From positions 164,185 to 228,184 of the forward strand of contig BPGB01000001.1 in assembly GCA_026002815.1 (NCBI GenBank): 64,000 bases of DNA. Direction: 5' to 3'. The notes beneath the pieces were generated by a model. That model searched no databases, was not told the DNA's origin, and saw nothing but the letters and a program-made list of their open reading frames with translations. The position numbers and the translations under genes were made by a program. Numbering within the stretch: the first letter of the stretch is position 1; each line of letters begins with the position of its first letter. This DNA is from Candidatus Woesearchaeota archaeon. Lineage in GTDB: Archaea; Nanobdellota; Nanobdellia; Woesearchaeales; UBA9642. Of the stretch, positions 1-8,134 are shown in pieces.

Positions 1-280
1 TTCTAGAATATGCTTGTTTTCCTCTTGCAGTCTTATATGGAAGCATTCCTCTTATTATTCTTCTTACATATCTATCAGGCATTCTATAATAGAAAGGTCC
101 TTTGCTCCAAGTTCCTTGTACTCTTCTTCTATGACTTTCTTTAGTTAGGAATGGTTTGCTTCCAGTTATAACCATTTGTTCACAATTTATTATCCTTATA
201 GTTTCTCCTAGCAATGCTTTTTTTGCTGCAAATGTTGCAACCCTTCCAACAATCAAGTCCTTTCCATCTATTACAATCAT
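1..280 (-). CDS. rpl13: 50S ribosomal protein L13 (uL13), 3' end off the window
   Basis: Large-subunit ribosomal protein of the archaeal L13 type. The ATG at 278-280 gives an N-terminus starting MIVIDGKDLIVGRVA, then the basic stretch with PFYYRMPDRYVRR and RGMLPYKT that is typical of the family. About 93 codons are visible; family members are usually about 140-155 residues, so the C-terminus lies outside the window. An AGGTCAAAA site just before the ATG can serve as ribosome binding site. The gene lies 19 bp downstream of L18e and is the last visible member of the S13-to-L13 operon; S9 normally follows in archaea. Confidence 0.95.
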   Translation of the reverse strand, partial: MIVIDGKDLIVGRVATFAAKKALLGETIRIINCEQMVITGSKPFLTKESHRRRVQGTWSKGPFYYRMPDRYVRRIIRGMLPYKTARGKQAYSR

Positions 281-299
281 TTTTGACCTATTATTTTAA

Positions 300-656
300 T
301 TAACCTATTATCTTAATATTTTTTCCATTTGGAAATTTTTTCATCGCTTCTTCTATAGATAATATTGAAGCTTTTCCATTTATTTTGTCTAAAACATTTT
401 TTGAATACGAATATGCTATTATTGTTACTTTCTTGTTTAATTCTCCTCCTGATAATAATTTGCCTGGAATTATTACTATATCATTATCTTTTGTATTCTT
501 ATCTATTTTTGAGAGATTTACTATTCTATGATGCCTTGTAGGTTTTTCTAGTTCTAAAGCAATCCTTTTCCAAATATTTGTTTTTTGTTCGATTGATTGC
601 TTTTTTAAACTACTTATAAGTTCTTTCAATCTTTCGTTTTTATGTTCTAGACTCAT
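300..656 (-). CDS. rpl18e: 50S ribosomal protein L18e (eL18)
   Basis: Archaeal/eukaryotic-specific large-subunit protein, 118 residues (usual length about 115-125). Recognisable parts are KNIWKRIALELEKP-like N-terminal helices, VNLSKIDKNT, the segment VIIPGKLLSGGELNKKVTI, and a lysine-rich C-terminus ending NGKNIKIIG. The frame is open further upstream, but that part reads through the T-arm of tRNA-Leu (GSRVRIPS is a typical tRNA-derived translation), so I chose the ATG at 654-656 (MSLEHKN). It sits between tRNA-Leu and L13, the same order reported for the Haloarcula S9 operon, and is probably cotranscribed with both. Confidence 0.95.
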   Translation of the reverse strand: MSLEHKNERLKELISSLKKQSIEQKTNIWKRIALELEKPTRHHRIVNLSKIDKNTKDNDIVIIPGKLLSGGELNKKVTIIAYSYSKNVLDKINGKASILSIEEAMKKFPNGKNIKIIG

Positions 657-683
657 TTTATTTTTAATTAATAAAAAGTAATA

Positions 684-802
684 TGCGAGGGAAGGGATTC
701 GAACCCTCGAACCCACTAAGGGACAAGCTTTTTACATGAGTAATTTAATATTAAATCACCCATACCTTAGGCTTGCGCGATTGACCACTCCGCCACCCTC
801 GC
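684..802 (-). tRNA. tRNA-Leu with a 35-nt intron; anticodon reads AAG
   Basis: A complete cloverleaf can be drawn: acceptor GCGAGGG/CCCTCGC, D-arm GCG/CGC, anticodon stem CAAGC/GCTTG, a long variable arm (CCC/GGG) as in leucine tRNAs, T-arm GAGGG-TTCGAAT-CCCTT, and A73. The anticodon loop begins C-T-AAG-G and is then interrupted by an intron at 730-764, between positions 37 and 38. The intron folds into a 13-bp hairpin (ATGGG... with ...CTCAT). Its spacing fits a bulge-helix-bulge splice motif, but only two of the four central base pairs are Watson-Crick. A tRNA-Leu at this place in the operon is known from Haloarcula. AAG is odd for an archaeon; shifting the stem by one base would give TAA but put C at position 33. 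Confidence 0.9.
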
Positions 803-807
803 GCAAT

Positions 808-1434
808 TTACTCGAGAGATTTTATTTTATCTATAAACTCCTCGAGTTGTTTATTATAAACATCAATAGCCTTAAGCACTATCTCCTTAGGGTTCAATTG
901 TCCCCATGATTCTACTGTAAATATGAACTCGTTCTTATCCGGATCAGGAATTTTATAATATACTAAACCGGGACACCATTTTGAGTGTACTTTGCCTTGT
1001 CCAAGTATAGCTGTTGCCTCTAGTTCAACTTCTTGTCCTTCTAATAATTTTACAATAGGAATCTTGCTAAATACTGGTTTTATTGCGGGATCTTTGCTCT
1101 TCAATTCTGAGCTATAAACCATACCTGGTCCTGTAGCTTTTAATGTGAGTTTAACCTGACAGGATGCGCATCCTGCACCCTTGCATTTACATTCTTCTGG
1201 AAGATCATAACTTTTTAAGTCTGTTGTTAATGGTATTAAACCAAGTCTATGTGCTAATACTTCATCGTAGAGTATTGAATTATTTTTTCTGAATTCAACA
1301 TCTTCTATAGCCATGACTGGCACTTCGAAACCCATCAATCTTCTTAAAGTATTAGCATAAGCAGTATCTACTCCCGATAATGAAAAGATGATTCTGTTCT
1401 TTTTTTCCTGATTTTCCAATAGTTTTATTTCCAT
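808..1434 (-). CDS. rpoD: DNA-directed RNA polymerase subunit D
   Basis: Archaeal counterpart of bacterial alpha and eukaryotic Rpb3; it heterodimerises with subunit L and nucleates polymerase assembly. The 208-residue protein shows the dimerisation signature (ANTLRRLMGFEVPVMAIEDV, about 27-46) and the inserted domain with a four-cysteine cluster C82-x-C84-x4-C89-x2-C92, resembling the metal-binding loop of Rpb3. The ferredoxin-like Fe-S domain found in some longer archaeal D subunits is not visible; the only later cysteine is near 154. It lies between S11 and tRNA-Leu, its usual archaeal position. No strong ribosome binding site is visible before the ATG. Confidence 0.96.
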   Translation of the reverse strand: MEIKLLENQEKKNRIIFSLSGVDTAYANTLRRLMGFEVPVMAIEDVEFRKNNSILYDEVLAHRLGLIPLTTDLKSYDLPEECKCKGAGCASCQVKLTLKATGPGMVYSSELKSKDPAIKPVFSKIPIVKLLEGQEVELEATAILGQGKVHSKWCPGLVYYKIPDPDKNEFIFTVESWGQLNPKEIVLKAIDVYNKQLEEFIDKIKSLE

Positions 1435-1502
1435 TTTTATTATTTATTTCACATAATTATATTATTATATGTTATATGCATTATAGTATAATACTTATTA
1501 TT

Positions 1503-1904
1503 TTATACTCTTCTTCCTCTTTTTCCGCCTTTCTTTCTGCATGAATCATGCGGAATTGGAGTAACTTCTTCTATTGAACCTATTTTTAATCCCATTCTTG
1601 ATAATGCTCTAATAGCTGCTTGTGCTCCTGGTCCAGGATTATTAGGACCATTATGACCGCCAGGTGCCCTAATCTTTACATGGATTCCTGTTAATCCTTT
1701 TTCCATTGCTTGCTCAGCAGCGTTTTTTGCAGCCATTATTGCTGCTGTTGGGCTAGATTCAAGTCTATGTGATTTTACTACTTGCCCTCCTGATGATCTT
1801 GCTAATGTTTCTGTTCCAGTAATGTCTGTAATATGAATTATTGTATTATTATAAGAGCTGTAAATGTAGCATATTCCCCATCTAGTGTTATCTTCTTTGC
1901 TCAT
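1503..1904 (-). CDS. rps11: 30S ribosomal protein S11 (uS11)
   Basis: Small-subunit platform protein, 133 residues, full length for archaea. Family signatures include [19 protein letters not shown] near the start, KVRAPGG-type motif ([11 protein letters not shown]), [17 protein letters not shown], and the C-terminus [20 protein letters not shown]. Its ATG overlaps the stop codon of S4 by four bases (ATGA), which implies translational coupling. The order S13-S4-S11-RpoD is standard for archaea. Confidence 0.98.
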   Translation of the reverse strand: MSKEDNTRWGICYIYSSYNNTIIHITDITGTETLARSSGGQVVKSHRLESSPTAAIMAAKNAAEQAMEKGLTGIHVKIRAPGGHNGPNNPGPGAQAAIRALSRMGLKIGSIEEVTPIPHDSCRKKGGKRGRRV

Positions 1905-2464
1905 CTTGTCTTTACCTTTTTAGTTTTTCTTTTTGAAGATTCTTTTGCTCTTTCAGGATGATCTGTGCTGTAAAAAGGACTTTTAGGACTTATTTCTATT
2001 GAGTTTTCTTCTTCTACTTTTACTAAATATGATGGACTAGTTAATATTCTATTATTCACAAGAATATGTCTATGTGTTATCATTTGCCTTGCTTGTTTCA
2101 TTGTTTTTGCATAACCCTTCTTGAAAACAATAGTCTGTAATCTTCTATTGAGTAAATCAGTTAATGTCAAACTAAGTATCGCATCTATTGTGTCATCATC
2201 TTTTACTAAGTTATACTTTTTTAATTTTTGAAGCAGAAGATTCTTTTGTTTTTGATTTTTTTCTTCTGTCTGGCCTCTATCAACAGTCACTAAGCTTTTT
2301 GCTTGATTTTTATAAGATTCTAATTTTGAAACAGTCTTCCATAGTTCTGTTTTCTTAGGTATTCCGAACTCCTTGCATATCTTATTTTCCTCTTCAATTC
2401 TTGATATTCTCCAAGGATGTTCTGGTTTTGAATATTTTTTCCTTATTTTTTTAATATCTCCCAT
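1901..2464 (-). CDS. rps4: 30S ribosomal protein S4 (uS4)
   Basis: Primary 16S rRNA-binding protein, 187 residues, typical archaeal length. The N-terminus carries the archaeal [13 protein letters not shown] motif, and the S4 RNA-binding domain (about residues 105-155) reads [20 protein letters not shown] followed by [16 protein letters not shown]. The C-terminal tail is basic ([10 protein letters not shown]). The gene overlaps S11 by four bases and begins 20 bp after the stop of S13. Confidence 0.98.
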   Translation of the reverse strand: MGDIKKIRKKYSKPEHPWRISRIEEENKICKEFGIPKKTELWKTVSKLESYKNQAKSLVTVDRGQTEEKNQKQKNLLLQKLKKYNLVKDDDTIDAILSLTLTDLLNRRLQTIVFKKGYAKTMKQARQMITHRHILVNNRILTSPSYLVKVEEENSIEISPKSPFYSTDHPERAKESSKRKTKKVKTR

Positions 2465-2483
2465 TTTTGTTATTTAATAGTTT

Positions 2484-2967
2484 TTAGTTTGTTTTTGGTT
2501 TTTGTTTGGCTTTTAATGCAACTTTTCCTTTATTTTTTCTGAAATTAGACTTGGTTCTTTGTCCTCTTACAGGCAATCCCAAAGTATGTCTTAATCCTTT
2601 GTAGGATTTTACTTTCTTCATTCTTTTTATATCAGAGTCCTTTGCAAGATCAAGATCTGTATTTATTAAATGCATATCCTGTCCAGTCTCATAGTCTTTT
2701 CTTCTGTTAAGAAGCCATGTTGGACAGTCATATTTTGAAGGGTTTTTTTATAACATCCTCTATTCTATTAATTTCTTCTTCTGTTAAGTATCCCGCTTTT
2801 TTTTCTGGGTCAACTTTTGCAGCATAGCACACAAAATTTGAGAACATGAAACTAATGCCTTTTATTTTATGGAGAGCCATATGTGTCTTCTTTTCTCCAT
2901 TAAGATCGGTATTTACTAATCTTACTATGTGCTTGAAATTTTTATCTTGATTTGTTTCTTGTTTCAT
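2484..2967 (-). CDS. rps13: 30S ribosomal protein S13 (uS13), interrupted by one frameshift
   Basis: Two adjacent frames on the minus strand together make one archaeal S13. The first (start at 2967) carries FKHIVRLVNTDLNGEKKTH, the helix-hairpin segment and AGYLTEEEINRIEDV. The second carries PTWLLNRRKDYETGQD, RMKKVKSYKGLRHTLGLPVRGQRT and a basic tail. They are joined if the run of seven T on the plus strand at 2743-2749 is read as six, giving IKNPSKYDCPTWLLNRR, which matches the family's usual NP..Y..P.WLLNRR block. As given, the first frame stops right after KKPFKI. S13 is normally a single-copy essential gene and no second copy is seen here, so I treat the break as probable sequence error; programmed frameshifting is possible but less likely. 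Confidence 0.9.
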
Positions 2968-3519
2968 TTTATACGGTTTTGTTATATAATATTGTTGTTT
3001 TTTGCTTGCATTATTTTTTTTATATTTTTATAGCTTTTATTTTAAAATATATATCATAACATTAAATCATAATTGTTGATTTATTATAATGTTACTTGTT
3101 ATTGTATTATTACCTTTTTATTATATTAATTTTTTATTACACTATTCTAATTATTAATTTAAATCAGTATATGCCTAAGTGTTTAGAGAACAATATTACA
3201 ACCCTAATAATCGCTCTCCACTCGGGCTATAATAATGGAAATAAAGGTTTATTTATAAATCATTCGGTTTATTTATTATTTATAATGTGCATTATATTTA
3301 TGATTCCTATATTTCATTATGTTAAATATGTTATTATTTATGCTATCTATAACTTTTTCTTTTTAATATTCTTTTAGTTTTATTATTTCTATACATGTGT
3401 TATTAATCATAGTTATTTGATAACACCGTTATCAGTAATTTTAAATATTGAACCAGTATGCTGTTTTGAAAATCTCAAGCAAATTGGATATAGTAATTTT
3501 TTAAGGAATTATTACTAAG
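2968..3519. other. AT-rich intergenic stretch between S13 and tRNA-His
   Basis: I see no convincing gene here. A 93-codon open frame on the plus strand (3096-3377) is made of low-complexity Tyr/Ile/Phe and lacks any family resemblance or ribosome binding site. The promoter of the ribosomal operon should lie at the left end; an AT run at about 3040-3055 is a candidate but cannot be singled out in such AT-rich sequence. Confidence 0.4.
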
Positions 3520-3593
3520 GGCGGCCGGTGAGATTTGAACTCACCCGAAAGGATCCACAGTCCTCTATGCTGCCAGGCTACATCACGGCCGCC
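3520..3593 (-). tRNA. tRNA-His (anticodon GTG), no intron
   Basis: The cloverleaf folds as acceptor GCGGCCG/CGGCCGC, anticodon arm GAGGA-CTGTGGA-TCCTT with anticodon GTG, and T-arm GTGAG-TTCAAAT-CTCAC. The histidine identity pair is genome-encoded: an extra G at position -1 (plus-strand position 3593) facing discriminator C73. It is the only one of the four tRNA genes in this window without an intron. Confidence 0.95.
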
Positions 3594-3821
3594 ATTATGG
3601 TTTTTTATAATGTGTTTGTCTTTAATATTTTAGTTGTGTTCGTAATTAAACCTAGAATATTATAAATATTTAAAAAGATTTATATTTATAAAGTCTTATT
3701 TATTATAAAAGTAATATTAATAAAATTAATATCAATAATAAATATCTTACTATATAATAAATATCTTATACTATAATGTTATATTTTATTGTTTGTTATG
3801 CTAATCTGTTTTTAAAATAAA

Positions 3822-4589
3822 ATGGAATCGTTCAACCTTGATAAATCTGGAAAACATTATATGATTGATAAGAAACTAATTAAATATATTGTTGATGAAG
3901 CCATGCTTTTACCAAATGATGTTGTCCTCGAAATAGGTTGCGGTCATGGAGAATTAACAAGAGAAATCGCGAAAAAATGTAAGGTCATTACGGTAGATAT
4001 TGAAGACAATAATGTGCGTGGTAAAAATATTATTTTTTTAAAGTCAAACATTTTAGATGTTTTTCTATCGCTTTTTGAAAAATATGGTTTTAATAAAATT
4101 ATAGGCAATATACCTTATAATATTTCTGAGCCTTTAATGAGGCTTATTTTTAAGGTAAATGTAGAGACTGTGTTGCTCACTGTCGGAGAGAATTTTTCCA
4201 AAATTTTGGTTTCTAAAAATAATCGTATAAGCATTATTGCTAATGAATTATATAATATTGAGGTCTTGAATATAATCTCTCCAAAAGCATTTAATCCTAT
4301 GCCCCGTGTAAATTCTGCTCTGATTTCTATAGAACAAAAGGACATTGATTCAATAGATAAAATTTCTTTAATTTATAAGGAATTAGTGTTATTAGACAAT
4401 AAAAAGTTGAGAAATGCTGTTATTAAAATAATGAAAGGAACAAAAAAAGAGATAAAAAACAAGATTAATTCAGTAGTCAATACAAACATATATAGAAAAA
4501 TATTTGATAAGAAGTTGTATCAATTAAGCAATGAAGAGTTCATATTATTCGATAAAATATTAAGAAAAATTATTCAACCAGAAGTTTAA
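3822..4589 (+). CDS. ksgA: 16S rRNA (adenine-N6,N6)-dimethyltransferase KsgA/Dim1
   Basis: Dimethylates the two adjacent adenines in the loop of helix 45 near the 3' end of 16S rRNA, using S-adenosylmethionine, as a late check on small-subunit assembly. The 255-residue protein has the SAM-binding loop LEIGCGHGELT (about 36-46), an acidic residue after the next strand (VDIED, 58-62) and the catalytic motif NIPYN (96-100), followed by the smaller C-terminal helical domain. Length is normal for archaea (about 250-280). It stands alone on the plus strand, divergent from tRNA-His. Confidence 0.95.
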   Translation: MESFNLDKSGKHYMIDKKLIKYIVDEAMLLPNDVVLEIGCGHGELTREIAKKCKVITVDIEDNNVRGKNIIFLKSNILDVFLSLFEKYGFNKIIGNIPYNISEPLMRLIFKVNVETVLLTVGENFSKILVSKNNRISIIANELYNIEVLNIISPKAFNPMPRVNSALISIEQKDIDSIDKISLIYKELVLLDNKKLRNAVIKIMKGTKKEIKNKINSVVNTNIYRKIFDKKLYQLSNEEFILFDKILRKIIQPEV

Positions 4590-4647
4590 ATGTTTTAAAT
4601 TTAAAGATCAATATAACGATTAATATTTTTAAAGAGCAATATTTTTA

Positions 4648-5826
4648 TTATTTTAGTATCTCTTTCATCTTATCGACAAATGTTTTTGCTTCTTCTTCAG
4701 TATTGTATAAATAGACTGATGCACGTGCAGAACCTTCTATATTATGGTCATTATACCATGAATGTACGCAATGTCTTCCGCTTCTTATCATTATGTTTGC
4801 GTAATTATCTAATATTACTGATAGTTCATGATGATTAATTTTTGACGTGAAATTAAATATTCCTGATCTTAATTCAGGATTTTTTGGACCTATTATTTTT
4901 ACATGTTCTTTCAGTCCTTCTGTGAGTATTTTGTTCAATTTTGTTTGATGTGATTCTATGTCATTAATGTATTTTTGTAGATATTTTATTGCTTCTCCTA
5001 ATCCTATGAATCCTGCGTAATCTTGTAGTCCGGCCTCGAATTTTTGTGGTATTTCTTCAAATTCTACTTTATCGTAAAATGTATCCTTTACAGTATCTCC
5101 GCCAGTATAATTATTTTTTAGTTTTTCTAGTAGTTCTTTTTTTCCATATAATACGCCTGTTCCAGTTGGGCCTAAAATTTTATGTCCAGAAAAGGCAATA
5201 AAGTCCACGTCCAATTTTTTGACATTTATTTGCTTATGTGTTATTGATTGCGCAGCATCTAGTACGACTAACGCGTTGTTCTCATGAGCTATTTTTATTA
5301 TTTTTTCGGGATTTATTGTCGTTCCGTCAAGGTTAGAAGTATGTACTATGCTTATCAGTATCTTATTATTTTTATTTTTTGCCAATATGTCTTTCAATTG
5401 TTCTTCTATGCTTGTGTCTACTTTATCTTGTTCTGTTTTTAGAATCTCTCTCTTTTTTCCTGACATTAGCCAAGGCACATGATTAGAATTATGCTCTTTG
5501 TCAGTAGTTATTATTAAATCATAATCTAATGTTTTTGATAATATATTTAGTCCTTCTGTTGTGTTTCTAGTGAATATTATCTCTTTTTCCTCTCGTGCGT
5601 TTATGAATTTTTTTATTATGCTTCTTGTATTATTGTATTCTTCGCTGGCAATTCTTCCTATTCTATGATTGCTTCTTCCAACGCATGCAGGGTATTCGTT
5701 GTAGTATTCGTTTATTTTTTCTATTACTTGTCTTGGTTTCAGAGACATGCACGCGTTATCAAAGTATATTATTGGTTTCTTAGAATTAAGTATTGGAAAA
5801 TCTTCTCTTATTTTTTTTACATTCAT
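4648..5826 (-). CDS. sufS: SufS-type cysteine desulfurase
   Basis: PLP enzyme that takes sulfur from cysteine as a persulfide for Fe-S clusters or thiolated molecules. In the 392-residue sequence the PLP lysine is K216 in SGHKILGPTGTG, the ring-stacking/acidic motif is LDAAQS (189-194), and the sulfur-accepting cysteine is C353 in RSGRHCVHSW, a group II (SufS) arrangement. Length is slightly short of SufS (about 405). No SufB/C/D/U gene is adjacent, so the sulfur acceptor is not shown here. Other class V aminotransferase functions are less likely because the catalytic cysteine is present. Confidence 0.92.
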   Translation of the reverse strand: MNVKKIREDFPILNSKKPIIYFDNACMSLKPRQVIEKINEYYNEYPACVGRSNHRIGRIASEEYNNTRSIIKKFINAREEKEIIFTRNTTEGLNILSKTLDYDLIITTDKEHNSNHVPWLMSGKKREILKTEQDKVDTSIEEQLKDILAKNKNNKILISIVHTSNLDGTTINPEKIIKIAHENNALVVLDAAQSITHKQINVKKLDVDFIAFSGHKILGPTGTGVLYGKKELLEKLKNNYTGGDTVKDTFYDKVEFEEIPQKFEAGLQDYAGFIGLGEAIKYLQKYINDIESHQTKLNKILTEGLKEHVKIIGPKNPELRSGIFNFTSKINHHELSVILDNYANIMIRSGRHCVHSWYNDHNIEGSARASVYLYNTEEEAKTFVDKMKEILK

Positions 5827-5969
5827 AATGGTATTTTATCTTATGGATTTATATGTTTTTCTCTATTGATATTTTTATAGAATGTTTTTATAGAATATTT
5901 TTATATACTATATTTGTGTGGATTTTATTGTTTTTTTGCTGTTTATTTATTGTTTTTTATTATACTAAA

Positions 5970-6389
5970 TTATTCTATGCTGTGATATTCGCTCATGATT
6001 TCTTTTTTTAGAACTTCTTTGTTGTATTTTGTTATTATATCTTTTATATTGTATTTCCCTAATTTTATTTCTAAGTCTTCTCTTTTATATTGTTGTATTC
6101 TATCGGGGTCGAATTTTTGCATTTCTTGTAATGCATAGTTTCTGTTTGTAGTTATCACGTTTTTTGCAGGTATCACTTGTATTGTATCAATTTCTCCTGT
6201 TTCGTATTTTTTTATTGCTTCTTCTAAGTTTTCTTTTAATTTTTTTGTCTTTTCGTCTATTGCTGTTTGTGGTATTATCATTTTTCTATATTCTGGTAAA
6301 AGAAATGTTTTTATGAGTAAGTCTATTTTGTCTGGAGTTATGTATAATGTTTGTTTTGATGGTATTCCTATTAATTTTATTTTTTGCAT
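5970..6389 (-). CDS. Unrecognised 139-residue protein
   Basis: I do not recognise this protein. It has a short hydrophobic N-terminal strand region (KIKLIGIPSKQTLYI), then long charged helical stretches rich in Lys, Glu and Ile, and no membrane segment, signal peptide or cysteine. I chose the ATG at 6387-6389 because GGTGATTAAT, a good Shine-Dalgarno match, precedes it; a GTG nine bases upstream lies inside that site. It is preceded and followed by AT-rich gaps and appears monocistronic. Confidence 0.7.
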   Translation of the reverse strand: MQKIKLIGIPSKQTLYITPDKIDLLIKTFLLPEYRKMIIPQTAIDEKTKKLKENLEEAIKKYETGEIDTIQVIPAKNVITTNRNYALQEMQKFDPDRIQQYKREDLEIKLGKYNIKDIITKYNKEVLKKEIMSEYHSIE

Positions 6390-6644
6390 ATTAATCACCG
6401 TTTATTTTTAATTTGTGTTTAATTTGTATGTTATTTTATTATCTATTATTTTTATTATTTATAAAGTTTTTGGTTTGTAGTCATTTGGTAGTGGTATCTA
6501 AATTATTTTTTAATGTTTTTTCTAATATTACAAACATATTAGAATATTATTTAATTAAACACTATTCTAATGAAGAAATAAGAAGAAAAATACCATAAAG
6601 TGTTTGATATATTTAAGAAATTTGATATGTTTAAGAATAATTTC

Positions 6645-6977
6645 TCATATGCAATTATTAATAAAATGATTCCTCATAGAAGAATAATATTTTGCTTCAT
6701 CATATTTCTCCTTATCAATATTACTTTTAATTTTTATATCAAATAATTCTAGAATATATGCTTTTTCAGAGTATTCAAGTAATTTAATATCTTGACTAGC
6801 TTTGTAAAGTGCTTTTTTTAGGTTTCCTTTATAAGCGCTTGGATTGAAAACATTCTCTGGCTTATTATTGTTTAAATTATATAAATCTACATAAGTTGTA
6901 AAAATTTCATAGTAATACTCAACAGGCATTAATGTATTAAGTAATTCAATATCTTTTTTGATCATACTTTTATTCAT
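6645..6977 (-). CDS. Unrecognised 110-residue helical protein
   Basis: No family is recognised. The sequence is predicted by eye to be mostly alpha-helical, rich in Lys, Asn, Tyr and Leu, with no signal peptide, membrane segment or catalytic-looking motif, and a single cysteine next to the C-terminus (NNCI). Codon use resembles neighbouring genes. It is separated from the downstream-lying thioredoxin-fold genes by 60 bp and shares their strand, so cotranscription with them is possible but not shown. Confidence 0.6.
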   Translation of the reverse strand: MNKSMIKKDIELLNTLMPVEYYYEIFTTYVDLYNLNNNKPENVFNPSAYKGNLKKALYKASQDIKLLEYSEKAYILELFDIKIKSNIDKEKYDEAKYYSSMRNHFINNCI

Positions 6978-7038
6978 TTTATGATTTTTATTTCATTAAT
7001 TGCTCTAAATTGTTATACTAATATTAGTTATACTACTA

Positions 7039-8016
7039 TTAATTTATCAACCTTTTAATAAAATTCTTATTAAGTTCTTTATCCAATATTTTTTTAAATT
7101 TAGAGTAATCTTCAGCACCTATAATTGTTTGATTATTTATGAAAAACGTGGGCGTAACACTTACTCCAATATTCATACCTGTTAAATAATCATAAGCGAC
7201 CTCTTCTTTGTATTTTTCACTTTTTAAGCAGTCCTCAAATTGTGTTATGTTAAGAGATATTTCTTCAGCATATTTTATTAGGTCATCGTAATATTGTTTT
7301 GGTTGATTGGCAAACAAATATTCCCTATATTTCCAGTACATTTTCTGTTCTGCCGCGCAATGAGCAGCCTGAGCGGAAATCAATGCTGTCTCATGAGAGT
7401 TAGATAATGGAAAATCAATATATACATAAAATATTTCATCCCCATATTTATCGAGTATCTTTTTCACAGTCGGTTCTGCTTTTGCAGTATAATGACAAGA
7501 ATAGCATCCAAACTCAATGAAATAAACTTTTGAACTAGTATTTCCTTTATAAATTCCCCTATCAATAGAATAATTTTTTATTAATTCAAAATCAGGAGCA
7601 GTTAAAGTTTTATTATTATACTGTTGTGGAATAGTGCATATCTGTTCATTATTAGGTTTTGATGTTCCTAGTGGGTCGAATATGCAAAATTTATCACTAT
7701 TAGGACCATTGCAATTTCCATATAATATGTAAAAGTATATCCCCTGTCCAACAAAGAATAAAGTAACAACTGTCAATATTAGAAACGCCCAAGAGAACCA
7801 TTCAAAGTATTTATACACTACTCTTCCAATACCGGGACTCATTCTTAAGAATTTAGCAGTTATCTCTCCTTTAAGGCGTTGATCTAATCCAGTATCGCAT
7901 TTCCTAAGAGTTATTTTTTTAAAAACACAATTTAGAGCTTCTTTTGCAATTATTCTATACTTTACTGAAAAAATTCCAAGAATACCAAAAACAATCAATG
8001 CTAAAACACATATCAT
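7039..8016 (-). CDS. Membrane-anchored DsbA-family thiol oxidoreductase (CYSC active site)
   Basis: A 325-residue protein with two hydrophobic N-terminal segments (about 1-18 and 76-98) and a C-terminal DsbA-type thioredoxin fold (about 155-320). The redox motif is C171-Y-S-C174, the helical insertion carries two more cysteines (HCAAEQK and DCLKSEK), and the cis-proline loop reads VSVTPTFFIN. The catalytic domain should face outside, where it could form or isomerise disulfides in exported proteins. Extra cysteines before the domain (30, 40, 102, 111, 127) are unusual and may pair among themselves. The ATG follows an AGTGATATT site. It lies about 120 bp downstream of a second thioredoxin-fold gene on the same strand, and the two may work together. 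Confidence 0.85.
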   Translation of the reverse strand: MICVLALIVFGILGIFSVKYRIIAKEALNCVFKKITLRKCDTGLDQRLKGEITAKFLRMSPGIGRVVYKYFEWFSWAFLILTVVTLFFVGQGIYFYILYGNCNGPNSDKFCIFDPLGTSKPNNEQICTIPQQYNNKTLTAPDFELIKNYSIDRGIYKGNTSSKVYFIEFGCYSCHYTAKAEPTVKKILDKYGDEIFYVYIDFPLSNSHETALISAQAAHCAAEQKMYWKYREYLFANQPKQYYDDLIKYAEEISLNITQFEDCLKSEKYKEEVAYDYLTGMNIGVSVTPTFFINNQTIIGAEDYSKFKKILDKELNKNFIKRLIN

Positions 8017-8134
8017 AATATCACTTAATCAATTAGTAAATAAAAAGATTATAAAATTAATATTATAATGCCGTTTAAAAAATATAATAAAATTAGTAAT
8101 TAAAAAAAATATTACGTACAGGTAAAATAAAAGA

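Noticed and set aside
657..716. Longer L18e start within tRNA-Leu
   Set aside because: The extra residues are the translated T-arm of the tRNA.
3096..3377. 93-codon plus-strand frame before tRNA-His
   Set aside because: Low-complexity Tyr/Ile/Phe product of AT-rich DNA, no ribosome binding site or recognisable feature.
5665..5880. 71-codon plus-strand frame antisense to the start of the cysteine desulfurase gene
   Set aside because: Overlaps a strongly supported gene on the opposite strand and has no own signals.
6413..6598. 61-codon plus-strand frame upstream of the hypothetical gene
   Set aside because: Hydrophobic low-complexity frame antisense to a promoter region; nothing supports it.
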